A stretch of DNA of 64,000 nucleotides from Mesorhizobium sp. LHD-90 (GCF_030929505.1 NZ_JAVFVV010000011.1:62001-126000); one strand, 5' to 3'. Counted from the stretch's first letter, positions 1 to 10,280 are shown. Numbers and translations are program-made. Notes: generated by a model not told the origin, from the sequence alone.

Positions 1-1285
1 GCAGCGCGGCGTTGACCCAGCCGGCGATGGCCGAGGCGGTGGCGATGCCGGCGCCGCCCATCGACGGGAATAGCGTCAGCGCGACCGATATGTTCACCGC
101 CACGGAAATGGCGGCAAAAATCATCGGCGTGCGCGTGTCCTCACGGGCGAAATAGCCAGGCGTGAACGCCTTGATCAGCACGAAGGCCGGCAGGCCGAGC
201 CCGAAGATCGCGAGTATGGCCGAGACCACCGGCGTGCCGTTGGAGGCGGCGAAGGCGCCGCGCTCGTAGAGCAGGCGCACGATCGGCTCGGAGATCACCA
301 GCAGCGCGGCGGCGGCGGGCAGCGTCAGGAACAGCGTGAACTCGACCGACCGGTTCTGGAGATTGGCGGCCTCCTGCGTATTGCCGGCCTTCAGCGCCCG
401 CGCCAGTTCCGGCAAAAGCACGATGGCGACAGCGATGCCGACGACGCCGAGCGGCAACTGGTAGACGCGGTCGGCATAGGCAAGCGACGAGACTGCGCTT
501 TCCTTGCCGGAGGCGATCGCCGTGCCGATCAACTGGTTGATCTGGGTGATGCCGCCGGTGACAGCCGCCGGGAAGGCCAGCACCAGCAGGCGCCTGACGT
601 TCGGCGTGAAATGCGGCCAGCGGAACCTGATCGAAACACCGGCATGGCGCACCGCGATCCAGACGATGGCCAACTGCACCAGCCCGGCGGCCAGTACGCC
701 CCAGGCCAGCGCGTAGCCGATGTCCAGCCCGCCCAGTCCTTCGTGCCAGGCATAGCCGAGCACGCCGATCAGGATGATGTTCAGAAACACCGGCGCTATC
801 GCCGCGGCGAAATAGCGGCGCAGCGAATTCAGCATGCCGGCCATCATCGCCGCCAGCGACATGCACATCAGATACGGGAACATCACCGTCGCCAGCGCGA
901 CGGTGAGGTCATGCTTCTGCGGATTGTCGGAAAAACCGGGCGCCACAACGGTCGACACCAGCAAAGGCATCGACAGTTCCATCAGGATGGTCAGCGCCAC
1001 CAGTGTGGTGAACAGCACGCCGAACACTTCCTCGGAAAAGCGTTTCGCGCCTTCGATGCCGCCGGCTTCGATCTCCTTGGCGAACAGCGGCACGAAGGCG
1101 GCGTTGAAGGCGCCCTCGGCGAACAGCCGGCGAAACGTGTTGGGAAACTGGAAGGCGGCGTTGAAGGCGTCGGCGATCGGGCCGGTGCCGAGTGCGGCCG
1201 CCATCAGCATCTCGCGCGCAAAACCCAGAACCCGGCTCATCAGCGTGCCGGAGGCGACGGTGGCGAATTTCTTGACGAGGCTCAT
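1..1285 (-). CDS. murJ: Lipid II flippase MurJ (MviN), N-terminal about 428 residues; 3' end outside window
   Basis: MurJ moves the lipid-linked peptidoglycan precursor across the inner membrane. The frame opens at the ATG complementary to 1283-1285 and stays open to base 1, so about 100 C-terminal residues of a typical 520-residue protein are missing. The N-terminus reads MSLVKKFATVASGTLMSR, followed by LGFAREM, FRRLFAEGAFNAAFVPLF and a run of hydrophobic helices. These are the classical MviN/MurJ opening and the charged inter-helix segments of the MOP exporter fold. It lies just downstream of glnD on the same strand, a common rhizobial order, but a palindromic mosaic of about 310 bp fills the gap. 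Open frames on the opposite strand here are shadows. Identification is firm; only the truncation by the window edge limits it. Confidence 0.93.
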   Translation of the reverse strand, partial: MSLVKKFATVASGTLMSRVLGFAREMLMAAALGTGPIADAFNAAFQFPNTFRRLFAEGAFNAAFVPLFAKEIEAGGIEGAKRFSEEVFGVLFTTLVALTILMELSMPLLVSTVVAPGFSDNPQKHDLTVALATVMFPYLMCMSLAAMMAGMLNSLRRYFAAAIAPVFLNIILIGVLGYAWHEGLGGLDIGYALAWGVLAAGLVQLAIVWIAVRHAGVSIRFRWPHFTPNVRRLLVLAFPAAVTGGITQINQLIGTAIASGKESAVSSLAYADRVYQLPLGVVGIAVAIVLLPELARALKAGNTQEAANLQNRSVEFTLFLTLPAAAALLVISEPIVRLLYERGAFAASNGTPVVSAILAIFGLGLPAFVLIKAFTPGYFAREDTRTPMIFAAISVAVNISVALTLFPSMGGAGIATASAIAGWVNAAL

Positions 1286-1598
1286 GTCCCCCTCCCCCTT
1301 GAGGGGGTGAGGCATGGTCCGCGAAGCGGACGAAAAGCCAACGATTTGGCTTTTCGAATGACGAACGCCCGGAGCGAAAGCGAAGGGCCGAGGCGGCCGA
1401 GGGCCGGGGGTGGGGTCGTCGCGGCAGTGCTCGACCTATAGGCGGTGCCTTCTGAGGTTACCCGCTCTGGCCGCTTCGCGGCCATCTCCCCCTCAAGGGG
1501 GGAGAGGACGTCGGCGCCAGGTCCTCGGCTATGGCCTCGGGCATTCGTCGCTCGAAAAGCCAAATCGTTGGCTTTTCGTCTGCTTCGCAGACCGCTCC
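1286..1598. repeat. Intergenic palindromic mosaic (RIME/BIME-like) between glnD and murJ
   Basis: The 313-bp gap holds no gene but several hairpins. They include GTCCGC-gaa-GCGGAC near 1320-1335, two copies of an AAAAGCCAA...TTGGCTTTT palindrome (about 1331-1357 and 1551-1578), TGGCCGC-ttc-GCGGCCA near 1471-1487, and GTCTGC-ttc-GCAGAC near 1578-1593. The left and right blocks are near-identical inverted copies, each with a CCCCTC/GAGGGG palindrome beside it. This organisation resembles the rhizobial intergenic mosaic elements described in the literature. It is transcribed if glnD and murJ share an mRNA, so it could stabilise or attenuate the message. The family name is inferred. Confidence 0.7.
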
Positions 1599-4403
1599 TC
1601 ATTCCGCCGCGGCCTGCGTCCGCGCCTTGGCGTTCCGGGCCGCCTCGCCTTCCAGTGTCGCGGTCAGCGCCACGCGGATCGCTTGCAGCCGCATCGGGTT
1701 CTCGATTTTCCCGCCGGTCAGGTCGCTGACGTAGAAAGTGTCGATCACCTTCTCGCCGAAGGTGGTGATGTGGGCCGATGCGATGTCGAGCGACAGGTCC
1801 GACAGCGTGCCGGTGATCTCCGACAGCAGGCCGGTGCGGTCGAGTCCGGAAACGTCGATGACGGTGAAGCGGTTGGACAGCGTGTTGCGGATGTCGACGC
1901 GCGGCTCGATGCGAAACGTCTTGGAGCCGCGCCTCGGCTTGGCGCGCCTGGCGATGATCTCCGGCAGCCAGCTCTTGCCCGACAGCACGTCCTCGATCAG
2001 ACCGCCGACGCGCTCGGCCCGGCGCTGCTCGTCCTCGTCGCGGTCGAACTCGCGCGAAATCAGGATGGTGTCCAGCGCCCGCCCGTCGGATGTCGTGAAG
2101 ATCTGCGCGTCGACGATGTTGGCGCCGGCCGCCGCACAGGCGCCGGCGATCACCGACAGCAGGCGCGGATGGTCCTGGGCGAGCACCGTGATTTCGGTCA
2201 CCGCCTCGAAACCATGCGTCTTGACCATGGTCGAGAGCTTCTTGCCGGCCTGGTCGGCGGCGCGGATAAATTCGGCATGCCGCACCTGATCGTCGACGTC
2301 GACGGCGAGCAGGTAGTTTTCGTAGTGCAACTTGACCAGCTTTGTCCGGGCCTTCTCGGTCCAGCCCGAAAGCGCCTCGGCCAGCCGGTCGCGCGCCATC
2401 TGCGCGCGCAGCGAGCGAGACACTTCCGAAAAACCGCCGGTAAGCAGCAGCTCGGTCTCGTAATAGAGGGTGCGCAGCAACTGGCCCTTCCAGCCGTTCC
2501 ACACGCCGGGGCCGACGCCGCGGATGTCGCAGATGGTGAGGATGAGCAGCAGCTTCAGCCGCTCGACCGACTGAACCACGTCGGCGAAGTCGCTGATCGT
2601 CTTGCGGTCGTTGAGGTCGCGCGTCTGCGCCGTCATCGACATCAGCAGATGGTTCTCGACCAGCCAGGCGACCGTCTCGGTATCTTCCGGCGTCAGGCCC
2701 ATATGCGGGCAGATGCGGCGCGCAATCTTCGCACCGGCTTCCGAATGATCCTCCGGCCGCCCCTTGGCGATGTCGTGCAGCAGCACGGCGACGTAAAGCA
2801 CCTCGCGCTGCGCGATCAGGCCGGGCATCAGCTTGTGCGACAGCGGATGCAGTTTTTCGCCGTCGCCGCGCTCGATCTCGGAAAGGATGCCGATGCAGCG
2901 CAGCAAGTGCTCGTCGACCGTATAGTGATGGTACATGGAGAATTGCATCATCGCGACGATACGGCCGAATTCGGGGATCAGCTTGCCGAGCAGGCCGGCC
3001 TCGTTCATGCGCCTGAGGTTGAGTTCCGGATTGCGGTCCGAGGTCAATATGTCGAGGAAGATGCGGTTGGCCTCGGGATCGCGTCGAAGGCTCTTGCCGA
3101 CCAGGTCGAGCGAGCGCCGCAGCAGCTTCAGCGCGTCAGGATGGTATTCCAGCCCGTGCCGGTCGGCAAACCAGAACAGGCGCAGGAGGTTCACCGGATC
3201 GCGCGTAAAAACGTCCTCGTCGGCGACGTTGATGCGGTGATTGTCGACGATGAAGTCGCTGGTTCCCGCCAGCTTGCGCTTGCGGCGTGAAAAGCTCTGG
3301 AAGATGCGGTTGAAGCCCGGCACATGCTTGGCCTGCTCCTCTTCCAGCGCGGCGCAGAAGATGCGGGTCAGGTCGCCGACGTCCTTGGCGATCAGGAAGT
3401 AGTGCTTCATGAAGCGCTCGACCGCCGACATGCCGGGATGGCTGGTGTAGCCAAGCCGCTCGGCGATATCGCGCTGGATGTCGAAATGCAGCCGCTCCTC
3501 CGCCTTGCCGGTGAGGAAGTGCATGTGGCAGCGCACCGCCCAGAGGAAATCCTCGCATTTCAGGAACTGGTTGTATTCGGCGCGCGTGAAGACGCCCTCC
3601 TTCACCAGTTCCTCGCCCGAGCGCACGCGATAAAAATATTTGGCGATCCAGAACAGCGTCTGCAGGTCGCGCAACCCGCCCTTGCCGTCCTTGATGTTGG
3701 GCTCGACGAGATAACGGCTTTCGCCGGCCTTGGCGTGGCGCTCGTCGCGCTCGCCGAGTTTTGCCTGCACATATTCCGGGCCGGTGCCCTTCACCACCTC
3801 GCGGTCGAAGCGGGCCAGCATCTCGTCGAACAGCGTCTGCTCGCCCCAGACGAAACGCGCCTCGAGGATCGCGGTGCGGATGGTGGTGTCGGAGCGCGAC
3901 AGGCGGACGCAGTCGTCGATGTTGCGGGTGGCGTGGCCGACTTTCAGGCCGAGGTCCCACAGCATGTAGAGCATGTATTCGACGATCTGCTCGCCCCACG
4001 GCGTCTGCTTGTAGGGAAGCAGGAACAGGAGGTCGATGTCGGAGCCGGGGGCCAGCGTGCCGCGGCCATAGCCGCCGACCGCGACGATCGCCATGCGCTC
4101 GGCCGAGGACGGGTTTTTGGCGCGGTAGACGTGGGTGGCGGCGAAGTCGTAGAGGACGCGGATCACCTCGTCCATCAGATGCGACAGGCGCCGCGCGCAG
4201 GCGGTGCCGCTGCCGTCTTCCTTCAGCATGCGCTCGGCCAGCCGTTTTCCGGCGGCGATGCGGTCCTTCAGCGCCGACAGCACCAGCGTTCGCACGGCCG
4301 TGCCCGAGCCGTCGCCGGAAGTCGGCGCGGTCAACGCGGTCAAGTCGTGGCGAAGCTGGGTGGCGTCGACCAGCTCTTCCAGCTTCAGGGCTACTTTCGT
4401 CAT
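1599..4403 (-). CDS. glnD: Bifunctional uridylyltransferase/uridylyl-removing enzyme GlnD
   Basis: This 934-residue cytoplasmic enzyme uridylylates PII proteins when glutamine is low and removes UMP when glutamine is high, so it is the nitrogen sensor. The nucleotidyltransferase motif [19 protein letters not shown] sits at residues 110-128 with both metal-binding aspartates. An HD phosphohydrolase domain with [11 protein letters not shown] lies near residue 543. Two ACT domains for glutamine sensing follow at roughly 735-815 and 845-920. The ATG start ([11 protein letters not shown]) gives the normal family length. The gene precedes murJ on the same strand, with the palindromic mosaic between them, and is divergent from the SRP RNA. 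Nothing appears truncated. Confidence 0.97.
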   Translation of the reverse strand: MTKVALKLEELVDATQLRHDLTALTAPTSGDGSGTAVRTLVLSALKDRIAAGKRLAERMLKEDGSGTACARRLSHLMDEVIRVLYDFAATHVYRAKNPSSAERMAIVAVGGYGRGTLAPGSDIDLLFLLPYKQTPWGEQIVEYMLYMLWDLGLKVGHATRNIDDCVRLSRSDTTIRTAILEARFVWGEQTLFDEMLARFDREVVKGTGPEYVQAKLGERDERHAKAGESRYLVEPNIKDGKGGLRDLQTLFWIAKYFYRVRSGEELVKEGVFTRAEYNQFLKCEDFLWAVRCHMHFLTGKAEERLHFDIQRDIAERLGYTSHPGMSAVERFMKHYFLIAKDVGDLTRIFCAALEEEQAKHVPGFNRIFQSFSRRKRKLAGTSDFIVDNHRINVADEDVFTRDPVNLLRLFWFADRHGLEYHPDALKLLRRSLDLVGKSLRRDPEANRIFLDILTSDRNPELNLRRMNEAGLLGKLIPEFGRIVAMMQFSMYHHYTVDEHLLRCIGILSEIERGDGEKLHPLSHKLMPGLIAQREVLYVAVLLHDIAKGRPEDHSEAGAKIARRICPHMGLTPEDTETVAWLVENHLLMSMTAQTRDLNDRKTISDFADVVQSVERLKLLLILTICDIRGVGPGVWNGWKGQLLRTLYYETELLLTGGFSEVSRSLRAQMARDRLAEALSGWTEKARTKLVKLHYENYLLAVDVDDQVRHAEFIRAADQAGKKLSTMVKTHGFEAVTEITVLAQDHPRLLSVIAGACAAAGANIVDAQIFTTSDGRALDTILISREFDRDEDEQRRAERVGGLIEDVLSGKSWLPEIIARRAKPRRGSKTFRIEPRVDIRNTLSNRFTVIDVSGLDRTGLLSEITGTLSDLSLDIASAHITTFGEKVIDTFYVSDLTGGKIENPMRLQAIRVALTATLEGEAARNAKARTQAAAE

Positions 4404-4523
4404 CGGGCGGCGGTGTTACGTGTTGCGCGGTCGCGGGTCTATAAACTGTTTTGCGACAGGTGGGTATCGCCCGAAAGCATTGCGAGGGGCTGTATGGCCA
4501 GGTCGCTGGCGACACTTCCTCTC

Positions 4524-4552
4524 TTGCAATCCGCGCCGCAATCCCCGATATG
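4524..4552 (+). promoter_or_regulatory. Candidate sigma-70 promoter of the SRP RNA gene
   Basis: A TTGCAA box at 4524-4529 and a GATATG box at 4547-4552 are separated by 17 bases. They would place the transcription start near 4558-4560, where the complementary 5' arm of the SRP RNA begins. The -10 match is partial, so this is an inference supported mainly by position. Confidence 0.4.
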
Positions 4553-4555
4553 AAC

Positions 4556-4657
4556 GTCGGGAGGTTGGTGGTGGACGATCCACTCGCCAACCGGGTCAGG
4601 TCCGGAAGGAAGCAGCCCTAACGAGCCCGGAACGGGTCATTGTTCCAGCCTCCCGCC
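4556..4657 (+). ncRNA. ffs: Small signal recognition particle RNA (4.5S type)
   Basis: The universally conserved apical domain is present as GGTCAGGTCCGGAAGGAAGC near 4594-4613, which holds the GGAA tetraloop and the Ffh-binding internal loops. The ends close by pairing: GGGAGGTTGG at 4559-4568 is complementary to CCAGCCTCCC at 4645-4654. The roughly 100-nt length fits the alphaproteobacterial small SRP RNA. The product binds Ffh and guides inner-membrane protein targeting. Placement just upstream of dnaX-ybaB-recR is an order seen in many bacteria. Exact ends are set from the terminal helix and may be off by a few bases. Confidence 0.95.
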
Positions 4658-4770
4658 CTCCTTAAAACTTCGGCTCCTGCCGTCACGGCGTTGACGGAGC
4701 GATGCCGCGCGGGTGAAACTCGCCCTGAGCGAAACGGCCGCCGACGCGGCGAGCGGAGACCGAGCAACGC

Positions 4771-6615
4771 ATGAGCGACGCCGGAACGGAGCAGACGGGG
4801 AAGGCCGGTGCCTATCGGGTGCTGGCGCGAAAATACCGCCCCGCCGACTTTTCCGCCATGATCGGCCAGGAGCCGATGGTGCGCACGCTGACCAACGCCT
4901 TTTCCAGCGGCCGCATCGCCCAGGCCTGGATGCTGACCGGCGTGCGCGGCGTCGGCAAGACCACCACCGCCCGCATCCTCGCCCGCGCGCTGAACTACAA
5001 GACAGACACGATCAACCAGCCTTCGGTCGACCTCACCGTGCCCGGCCAGCACTGCCAGGCAATCATGGAAGGCCGCCATGTCGACGTGGTCGAGATGGAC
5101 GCTGCCTCGCACACCGGCATCGACGACATACGCGAGATCATCGAGCAAGTGCGCTATGCGCCGGTCTCTGCCCGCTACAAGGTCTACATCATCGACGAGG
5201 TGCACATGCTCTCCACGCAGGCCTTCAACGGCCTGCTGAAGACGCTGGAGGAGCCGCCCCCGCACGTCAAATTCATCTTCGCCACCACCGAGATCCGGAA
5301 AGTGCCGATCACGGTGCTGTCGCGCTGCCAGCGCTTTGACCTGCGCCGCGTCGGCGCCGAGACCCTGGTCGCGCATCTGGGAAAAATCGCCGGGCTGGAA
5401 GCGATCGAGGTTGAGGACGCGGCGCTCGCCATGATCGCGCGCGCGGCGGAAGGCTCGGTGCGCGATTCGCTGTCGATCTTCGACCAGGCGATCGCCCACA
5501 GCGCCGGCGCGGTGACCGCCGAGACGGTGCGCGGCATGTTGGGGCTGGCCGACCGTGCCCGCGTCATCGACCTGTTCGAGCAGGTGATGAAGGGCGACAT
5601 GGCGGCCGCACTCGGCGAGTTCCGCGCCCAGTACGACACCGGCGCCGATCCGGCGACGGTGCTGACCGATCTGGCCGAATTCACGCATTTCGTCACGCGG
5701 CTGCGCTACGTGCCGTCGGCGGCGCAAGACGCCTCGCTGACGGAGGACGAGCGCACACGCGGCTCGGCCTTTGCAGAGACGTTGTCGATAAAGGTGTTGT
5801 CGCGCGCCTGGCAGATGCTGCTCAAGGGCATTTCGGAAGTTCAGTCCTCCAACCGCCCGGTTGCCGCCGCCGAGATGGTCCTGATCCGGCTGGCGCATGC
5901 CGCCGACCTGCCGACGCTGGACGAGGCGATGAAACTTTTGGACGGGGCCTCGCCCTCCGCCGGCAATGGCGGCGGCCCGCGTCCGTCGGTCTCCTCCGGC
6001 GGGCCGGCGATGGCGCGCCCGGCCGCTCCGGTCGCCACGGCGGCAATGCCGCAGCCGCGCATGGCGCAGGGCGGCAGCTCCGTCGCCCGGCTGGTGGCGC
6101 GCGAGGATGCACCGCAGCCGCCCATGTCTTCGGTCCAAATGGAGGCCGCGCCCGAGGCCCGGTCCGAGCCGGCTGCGGAGACCGTTCCCGTGCGTTCGCT
6201 GGCCGATATCGCAGCACTTGCCGACGCCAACCGCGACATGACCTTCAAGGTGCTGTTGCGCCGCTGCGTGCGACTGGTGCGCATCGAGCCCGGCCGGCTC
6301 GATGTGGCACTGACGGCGGACGCGCCGAAGACGCTGCTCAACGATCTCAGCATCAAGTTGAAGAGCTGGACGAACCGCCATTGGTTGGTGTCGCTGTCGC
6401 GGGAAGAAGGCGGCAGGACGCTGGCCGAGGAAGAGGCGGCGCGGCGCGAGACGGCGTTTCTGGATGCAAGCCAGGACCCGACGGTAGCCGCCATCCTGTC
6501 GCGCTTTCCCGGAGCGAAGGTGATCGACGTGCGTATCCCCGACGCGCAGGAACTGCCCGAGAGCGGCGACGCCGACATTCCGCCCGACCCGACGGTCGAC
6601 GACGACGAGAACTGA
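4771..6615 (+). CDS. dnaX: DNA polymerase III subunit gamma/tau
   Basis: This 614-residue protein is the clamp-loader motor and holoenzyme organiser. The AAA+ Walker [10 protein letters not shown] is at residues 57-65. The Walker B/sensor segment IIDEVHMLS is near 145, and the arginine-finger motif [11 protein letters not shown] is near 183. A proline/alanine-rich linker (about 390-470) leads to the tau-type C-terminal domain. The usual four-cysteine zinc module after Walker A is almost gone: only one cysteine (C95, in GQHCQAI) remains, so the module probably folds without metal. I recall the same loss in related rhizobia. ATG start at 4771; ybaB starts 13 bases after the stop. A longer frame on the opposite strand is an artefact of codon bias. 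Confidence 0.96.
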   Translation: MSDAGTEQTGKAGAYRVLARKYRPADFSAMIGQEPMVRTLTNAFSSGRIAQAWMLTGVRGVGKTTTARILARALNYKTDTINQPSVDLTVPGQHCQAIMEGRHVDVVEMDAASHTGIDDIREIIEQVRYAPVSARYKVYIIDEVHMLSTQAFNGLLKTLEEPPPHVKFIFATTEIRKVPITVLSRCQRFDLRRVGAETLVAHLGKIAGLEAIEVEDAALAMIARAAEGSVRDSLSIFDQAIAHSAGAVTAETVRGMLGLADRARVIDLFEQVMKGDMAAALGEFRAQYDTGADPATVLTDLAEFTHFVTRLRYVPSAAQDASLTEDERTRGSAFAETLSIKVLSRAWQMLLKGISEVQSSNRPVAAAEMVLIRLAHAADLPTLDEAMKLLDGASPSAGNGGGPRPSVSSGGPAMARPAAPVATAAMPQPRMAQGGSSVARLVAREDAPQPPMSSVQMEAAPEARSEPAAETVPVRSLADIAALADANRDMTFKVLLRRCVRLVRIEPGRLDVALTADAPKTLLNDLSIKLKSWTNRHWLVSLSREEGGRTLAEEEAARRETAFLDASQDPTVAAILSRFPGAKVIDVRIPDAQELPESGDADIPPDPTVDDDEN

Positions 6616-6628
6616 AAAGGACAAGACG

Positions 6629-6952
6629 ATGAAAGATCTGCTCGGCCTGATGGGCAAGGCGAAGGAGATGCAGGCCAAATTCCAGGCCATGCAGGAAGAG
6701 ATCGCCCAGATGGAAGCCACCGGCCAGTCCGGCGGCGGCCTGCTCTCTGTGACGCTGACCGGCAAGTTCGAGATGAAGTCGCTGAAGATCGATCCGTCGC
6801 TGTTCAAGGAGGACGATGTCGAGATTCTGGAGGATCTCATCCTGGCCGCACATAACGACGCCAAGGCAAAGGTCGAGACGGCGATGAAGGACAAGACCGC
6901 GGCGCTGACTGCCGGGCTGCCGCTGCCTCCGGGCTTCAAATTGCCGTTCTGA
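6629..6952 (+). CDS. ybaB: YbaB/EbfC family nucleoid-associated protein
   Basis: A 107-residue DNA-binding protein of the YbaB/EbfC family, which forms dimers that bind and compact DNA. The start [19 protein letters not shown] is the typical amphipathic helix. It is followed by the short beta segment [20 protein letters not shown] and a C-terminal helix rich in Asp/Lys. Length is normal. AAGGA sits eight bases before the ATG. It follows dnaX by 13 bases, as in most bacteria where dnaX, ybaB and recR are linked. Here recR is about 1.4 kb away because a wall-hydrolase gene sits between them. Confidence 0.95.
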   Translation: MKDLLGLMGKAKEMQAKFQAMQEEIAQMEATGQSGGGLLSVTLTGKFEMKSLKIDPSLFKEDDVEILEDLILAAHNDAKAKVETAMKDKTAALTAGLPLPPGFKLPF

Positions 6953-7218
6953 TGCGGGAATCGGTCGCCGATTCGGGCCGATTGTGCAGGAAGCCAGCAG
7001 CTCGGCTCCATCGTGACGTGATGAGTTGGCTTTTTGCCTGTGGTGGTTAATTTTATTTAAATTGTTGGAATAGCAGGAGAAAATGCCTCGCTGAGTCGGT
7101 TTTCCGACGTTGCGTCAGGCCGCCGATCACGATCTGGAAACGCAAAAGTCATCATTTCGCCGAAAAATTGCACAGTGTTGCCATCAGTACACACAGCCGC
7201 CGGAGCGATGATGAGGGC

Positions 7219-8310
7219 ATGTCAGTGAGCGCGCGCAAGCGCGTGTCGGCCGTTTTGGTGGCCGTGATCCTCCCCCTGCTGGTTTCCGCCTGCAGCCAGA
7301 CCTCGGCAAGCGGCGTCCGCTCCATGGTCGTGCCCGGCGGCTCACACGGCTACTCCGCCCGCGAGAAGGAATGCCTGATGCGGGCCATGTTCTTCGAGAG
7401 CAATCGTTCCAGCCGCGACGGGCTGGTCGCGGTGGGCACGGTGGTGATGAACCGGGTGCGTTCCGGCAAATGGGGCGACACGATCTGCGGGGTTGTGGCC
7501 GCCAAGCGGCAGTTTGCGCCGGGCGTCATGACCCGCAAGATGAACTCCAAAGCTCTGCCGGACGTCGAGGCCGCAGCCGACGCGGTGCTGAGGGGCGAGC
7601 GGCACCCGAAAGTGAAGAACTCGATGTTCTTCCATACGGCGGGCCTGAAGTTCCCATACAAGAACATGCACTACACGGTGGTGGCCGGCGGCAACGCCTT
7701 CTACGAGAAGCGCAATCGCAACGGCGATCCGGTGGTGCTGCCCGCCGAAAAGGCGCAGCCGGTGGTCATGGTCGCCAGGGCCGACATCAAGCCGGTGATG
7801 GCGCGGGCCGCCAGCGGGCGCTCCACCGCCATGATGAGTTCGCGCGGCGGCGACACGCAGGTGGCGATGGCGCGCGTGGCGCCGAAACCCGCAGCCGTGG
7901 CCGCCGAACAGCCGGCGGCCGTCGCCATGCAGGCCGCAGCCAACGCCGCCCCGGCCGCCGCTCCGCAGGCTGAACCCGCGGTCGTCGCCATGGCGATCGA
8001 CGGCCGGTCCCCATCGACGCGGGCGAGCGCCGCTGCACCTTTCCCCGATGCACCGGATGCTGCGCCGACCGATCCGGTGCTGCCGGCGGTGACGGAGGCC
8101 GTCCCGACGCCAGAGCGCAAAGTGGCAGACGCCGCGCGTGCCGATGGCTGGACGACGGGGGCGCCGGCACTGACGGCTTCGAACTCCGCGCAGCCCATGC
8201 CCGAGTCGGCCCGCGGCACGGCGGTGTCCTTCGACGTCGACCAGGACGACGCCGACGCCATCGGCGCCATGATCTCCGGCCAGGACCGGCCGGCACTGGG
8301 ATTCAACTGA
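7219..8310 (+). CDS. Cell wall hydrolase, SleB-type domain, predicted lipoprotein
   Basis: A 363-residue envelope protein. From ATG 7219 the N-terminus is a short charged segment, a hydrophobic stretch and a lipobox LVSAC with the cysteine at position 25, so it is probably a lipoprotein. The SleB-type hydrolase domain follows (about residues 45-165), with the signature segments MRAMFFESNRSS, VGTVVMNRVRSGKWGDTICGV and FFHTAGLKFPY. SleB domains cleave peptidoglycan. The C-terminal half is low-complexity Ala/Pro-rich, without a recognisable fold. An in-frame ATG at 7168 would give a longer form, but the lipobox position favours 7219. The 266-base gap upstream contains an AT-rich stretch near 7045-7065 that may hold the promoter. 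It separates ybaB from recR, an unusual interruption of a conserved order. Confidence 0.85.
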   Translation: MSVSARKRVSAVLVAVILPLLVSACSQTSASGVRSMVVPGGSHGYSAREKECLMRAMFFESNRSSRDGLVAVGTVVMNRVRSGKWGDTICGVVAAKRQFAPGVMTRKMNSKALPDVEAAADAVLRGERHPKVKNSMFFHTAGLKFPYKNMHYTVVAGGNAFYEKRNRNGDPVVLPAEKAQPVVMVARADIKPVMARAASGRSTAMMSSRGGDTQVAMARVAPKPAAVAAEQPAAVAMQAAANAAPAAAPQAEPAVVAMAIDGRSPSTRASAAAPFPDAPDAAPTDPVLPAVTEAVPTPERKVADAARADGWTTGAPALTASNSAQPMPESARGTAVSFDVDQDDADAIGAMISGQDRPALGFN

Positions 8311-8392
8311 GGCAGTCCGGCCGCCGGGATCGCCATCGGGCGCAGGGCTCACGCGGGTTTCCGGCCGCGCGGCTTTGTTCTAATCCTTCGCT

Positions 8393-8998
8393 ATGTCCAA
8401 ACGAATCGCCGGCCCCGAGATCGAACGCCTGATCCAGCTCCTCGCCAAGGTGCCGGGGCTGGGGCCACGCTCGGCCCGCCGCGCCGCGCTGCACATGATC
8501 AAAAAGAAGGACCAATTGCTGGCGCCGCTGGCGGGCGCGATGAGCGAGGCGGTGGAGAAGGTGCGCGTCTGCTCGACCTGCGGCAATGTCGACACGGTCG
8601 ACCCCTGCATGATCTGTAGCGACCCGCGCCGCGACGGCGCAACCATCGTCGTGGTCGAGGATGTTTCCGACCTGTGGGCGCTCGAGCGGGCCTCGGCACT
8701 CAACGCGCGCTATCATGTGCTCGGCGGCACTTTGTCGCCGCTCGACGGCATCGGCCCCGACCAGCTCAACGTCAAGGGACTGGTTGGCCGCGTGGCGGAG
8801 GGCGGCGTCTCCGAAATCATCCTTGCCGTCAACGCGACAGTGGAGGGCCAGACCACGGCGCACTATCTCACCGACCAGCTTTCAGGCTTCGGCGTAAAGA
8901 TCACGCGGCTGGCGCACGGCGTGCCGGTCGGCGGCGAACTCGACTATCTGGATGAAGGCACGCTGGCCGCGGCGCTGAAGTCGCGGACCGCGTTTTGA
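8393..8998 (+). CDS. recR: Recombination protein RecR
   Basis: A 201-residue RecFOR-pathway protein that loads RecA at single-strand gaps. It has the N-terminal helix-hairpin-helix region ([19 protein letters not shown]). The four-cysteine zinc finger [19 protein letters not shown] is at about residues 60-78. A Toprim domain begins [14 protein letters not shown], and the C-terminal Walker B-like tail contains [20 protein letters not shown]. Length and motifs are normal. A lytic transglycosylase gene follows 19 bases after its stop. Confidence 0.97.
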   Translation: MSKRIAGPEIERLIQLLAKVPGLGPRSARRAALHMIKKKDQLLAPLAGAMSEAVEKVRVCSTCGNVDTVDPCMICSDPRRDGATIVVVEDVSDLWALERASALNARYHVLGGTLSPLDGIGPDQLNVKGLVGRVAEGGVSEIILAVNATVEGQTTAHYLTDQLSGFGVKITRLAHGVPVGGELDYLDEGTLAAALKSRTAF

Positions 8999-9017
8999 CA
9001 TGAATGCGCTGTAGGCG

Positions 9018-10280
9018 ATGCGGATGATCCGTGCCTTCCATTGGCTGGCTAGAACGTTTTTCCTCGCGCTCGCCGTCTCCGCGGTTTGCTCGAGCGTTGC
9101 CCCCGCCTCCGCCGCAAAAATCGACGACCAGTTCCGCACCTGGCTGGAAACCGACCTGTGGCCCGACGCCAAGGCACAAGGCGTCTCGAAACAGACCTTT
9201 GATGCCGCCTTCGCGGACGTGAAGCCGAACCTGAAGCTGCCGGACCTCGTCATGCCGGGCGAGAAGGCGAAGACGCCGAAAAAGCAGCACCAGGCCGAGT
9301 TCGGCTCGCCCGGAAACTATTTTGCCGAAACGACCATCGGCGCCGTCACGTCGGGAGGGCGCGCGCGGGCCGACAGGCATGCGAAGACGCTGGCAGCAGT
9401 GGAGAGAAAATTCGGCGTGCCGGGCGAGATCATACTGGCGATCTGGGGCCGCGAGTCGGGTTTCGGCGCCGCAAAAATGCCTTACGACGCCTTCGAGGTG
9501 CTCGGCACCAAAGCCTTCATGGCGACGCGCAAGGACATGTTCCGCAAGGAGGTGCTGGCCGCGCTGGTCATCGTCCAGCGTGGGCTGGCCAGCCGCGACG
9601 CCATGAAATCCTCCTGGGCCGGCGCGCTCGGCCAGCCGCAGTTCCTGCCGACCTCCTTCCTCGACCATGCCGTCGACTTCGACGGCGACGGCCGCGCCGA
9701 CATCTGGAACTCGGTAGCGGATACGCTGGCGTCGATCGCCAACTATCTCGTCCACTACGGCTGGGTGAAGGGCCGCGATTGGGGATTCGAGGTGACCGTG
9801 CCGGAAAGTGTTTCCTGTGCGCTCGAAGGTCCGGACCGGGGCAAAAAGATCGCCGACTGGGGGAAGATGGGCATTTCCCGCGTCAGCGGAAAACCATTCC
9901 CGGCGTCCGAACTCCGCGGCGGGGGCTTTCTTATGATGCCCGCCGGCCGCAGCGGCCCGGCCTTCATCGTCACGCCGAATTTTTATGTGCTCAAGGAATA
10001 CAACGAGAGCGACCTCTACGCGTTGTTCATCGGCCATGGCGCCGACCGCATCGCCGGGGGCGACAAGACCTTTGCCGGCCGCTGGGGCAAGGTCGGCGGC
10101 CTCTACCGTTCGGACATCGCCGGCCTGCAGAAGGCGCTGGAGGCAAAAGGCTACGACGTCGGCGGCGCCGACGGGTTACCGGGCTTCAAGACACGCCGCT
10201 CGATAGGCGATTGGCAGGCAAAAAACGGCCGCGCCGCCACCTGCTTCCCCGACACGGAACTGGTCGAGGCGCTGCGTTGA
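9018..10280 (+). CDS. Periplasmic lytic murein transglycosylase, MltB-like (SLT_2) with C-terminal peptidoglycan-binding domain
   Basis: A 420-residue enzyme that cleaves MurNAc-GlcNAc bonds to form 1,6-anhydroMurNAc ends. A Sec signal peptide covers about residues 1-32, ending APASA. The SLT_2 domain carries the catalytic glutamate in WGRESGFGA near residue 146. Family motifs SSWAGALGQPQFLPTSF (near 200) and DFDGDGRADIW follow. The last 70 residues (SDIAGLQKALEAKGYDVG onward) look like a peptidoglycan-binding type 1 domain. ATG 9018 is used; an in-frame ATG two codons later is equally possible. It is probably co-transcribed with recR and the overlapping GNAT gene downstream. Confidence 0.9.
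   Translation: MRMIRAFHWLARTFFLALAVSAVCSSVAPASAAKIDDQFRTWLETDLWPDAKAQGVSKQTFDAAFADVKPNLKLPDLVMPGEKAKTPKKQHQAEFGSPGNYFAETTIGAVTSGGRARADRHAKTLAAVERKFGVPGEIILAIWGRESGFGAAKMPYDAFEVLGTKAFMATRKDMFRKEVLAALVIVQRGLASRDAMKSSWAGALGQPQFLPTSFLDHAVDFDGDGRADIWNSVADTLASIANYLVHYGWVKGRDWGFEVTVPESVSCALEGPDRGKKIADWGKMGISRVSGKPFPASELRGGGFLMMPAGRSGPAFIVTPNFYVLKEYNESDLYALFIGHGADRIAGGDKTFAGRWGKVGGLYRSDIAGLQKALEAKGYDVGGADGLPGFKTRRSIGDWQAKNGRAATCFPDTELVEALR

Noticed and set aside
4618-7011. 797-codon open frame antisense to dnaX and ybaB
   Set aside because: It is the mirror of a high-GC coding region, low in recognisable motifs, while dnaX and ybaB are unmistakable. The same applies to long antisense frames at 43621-45534, 50948-52624 and 55959-58079, and to the plus-strand frame 1410-3290 over glnD.
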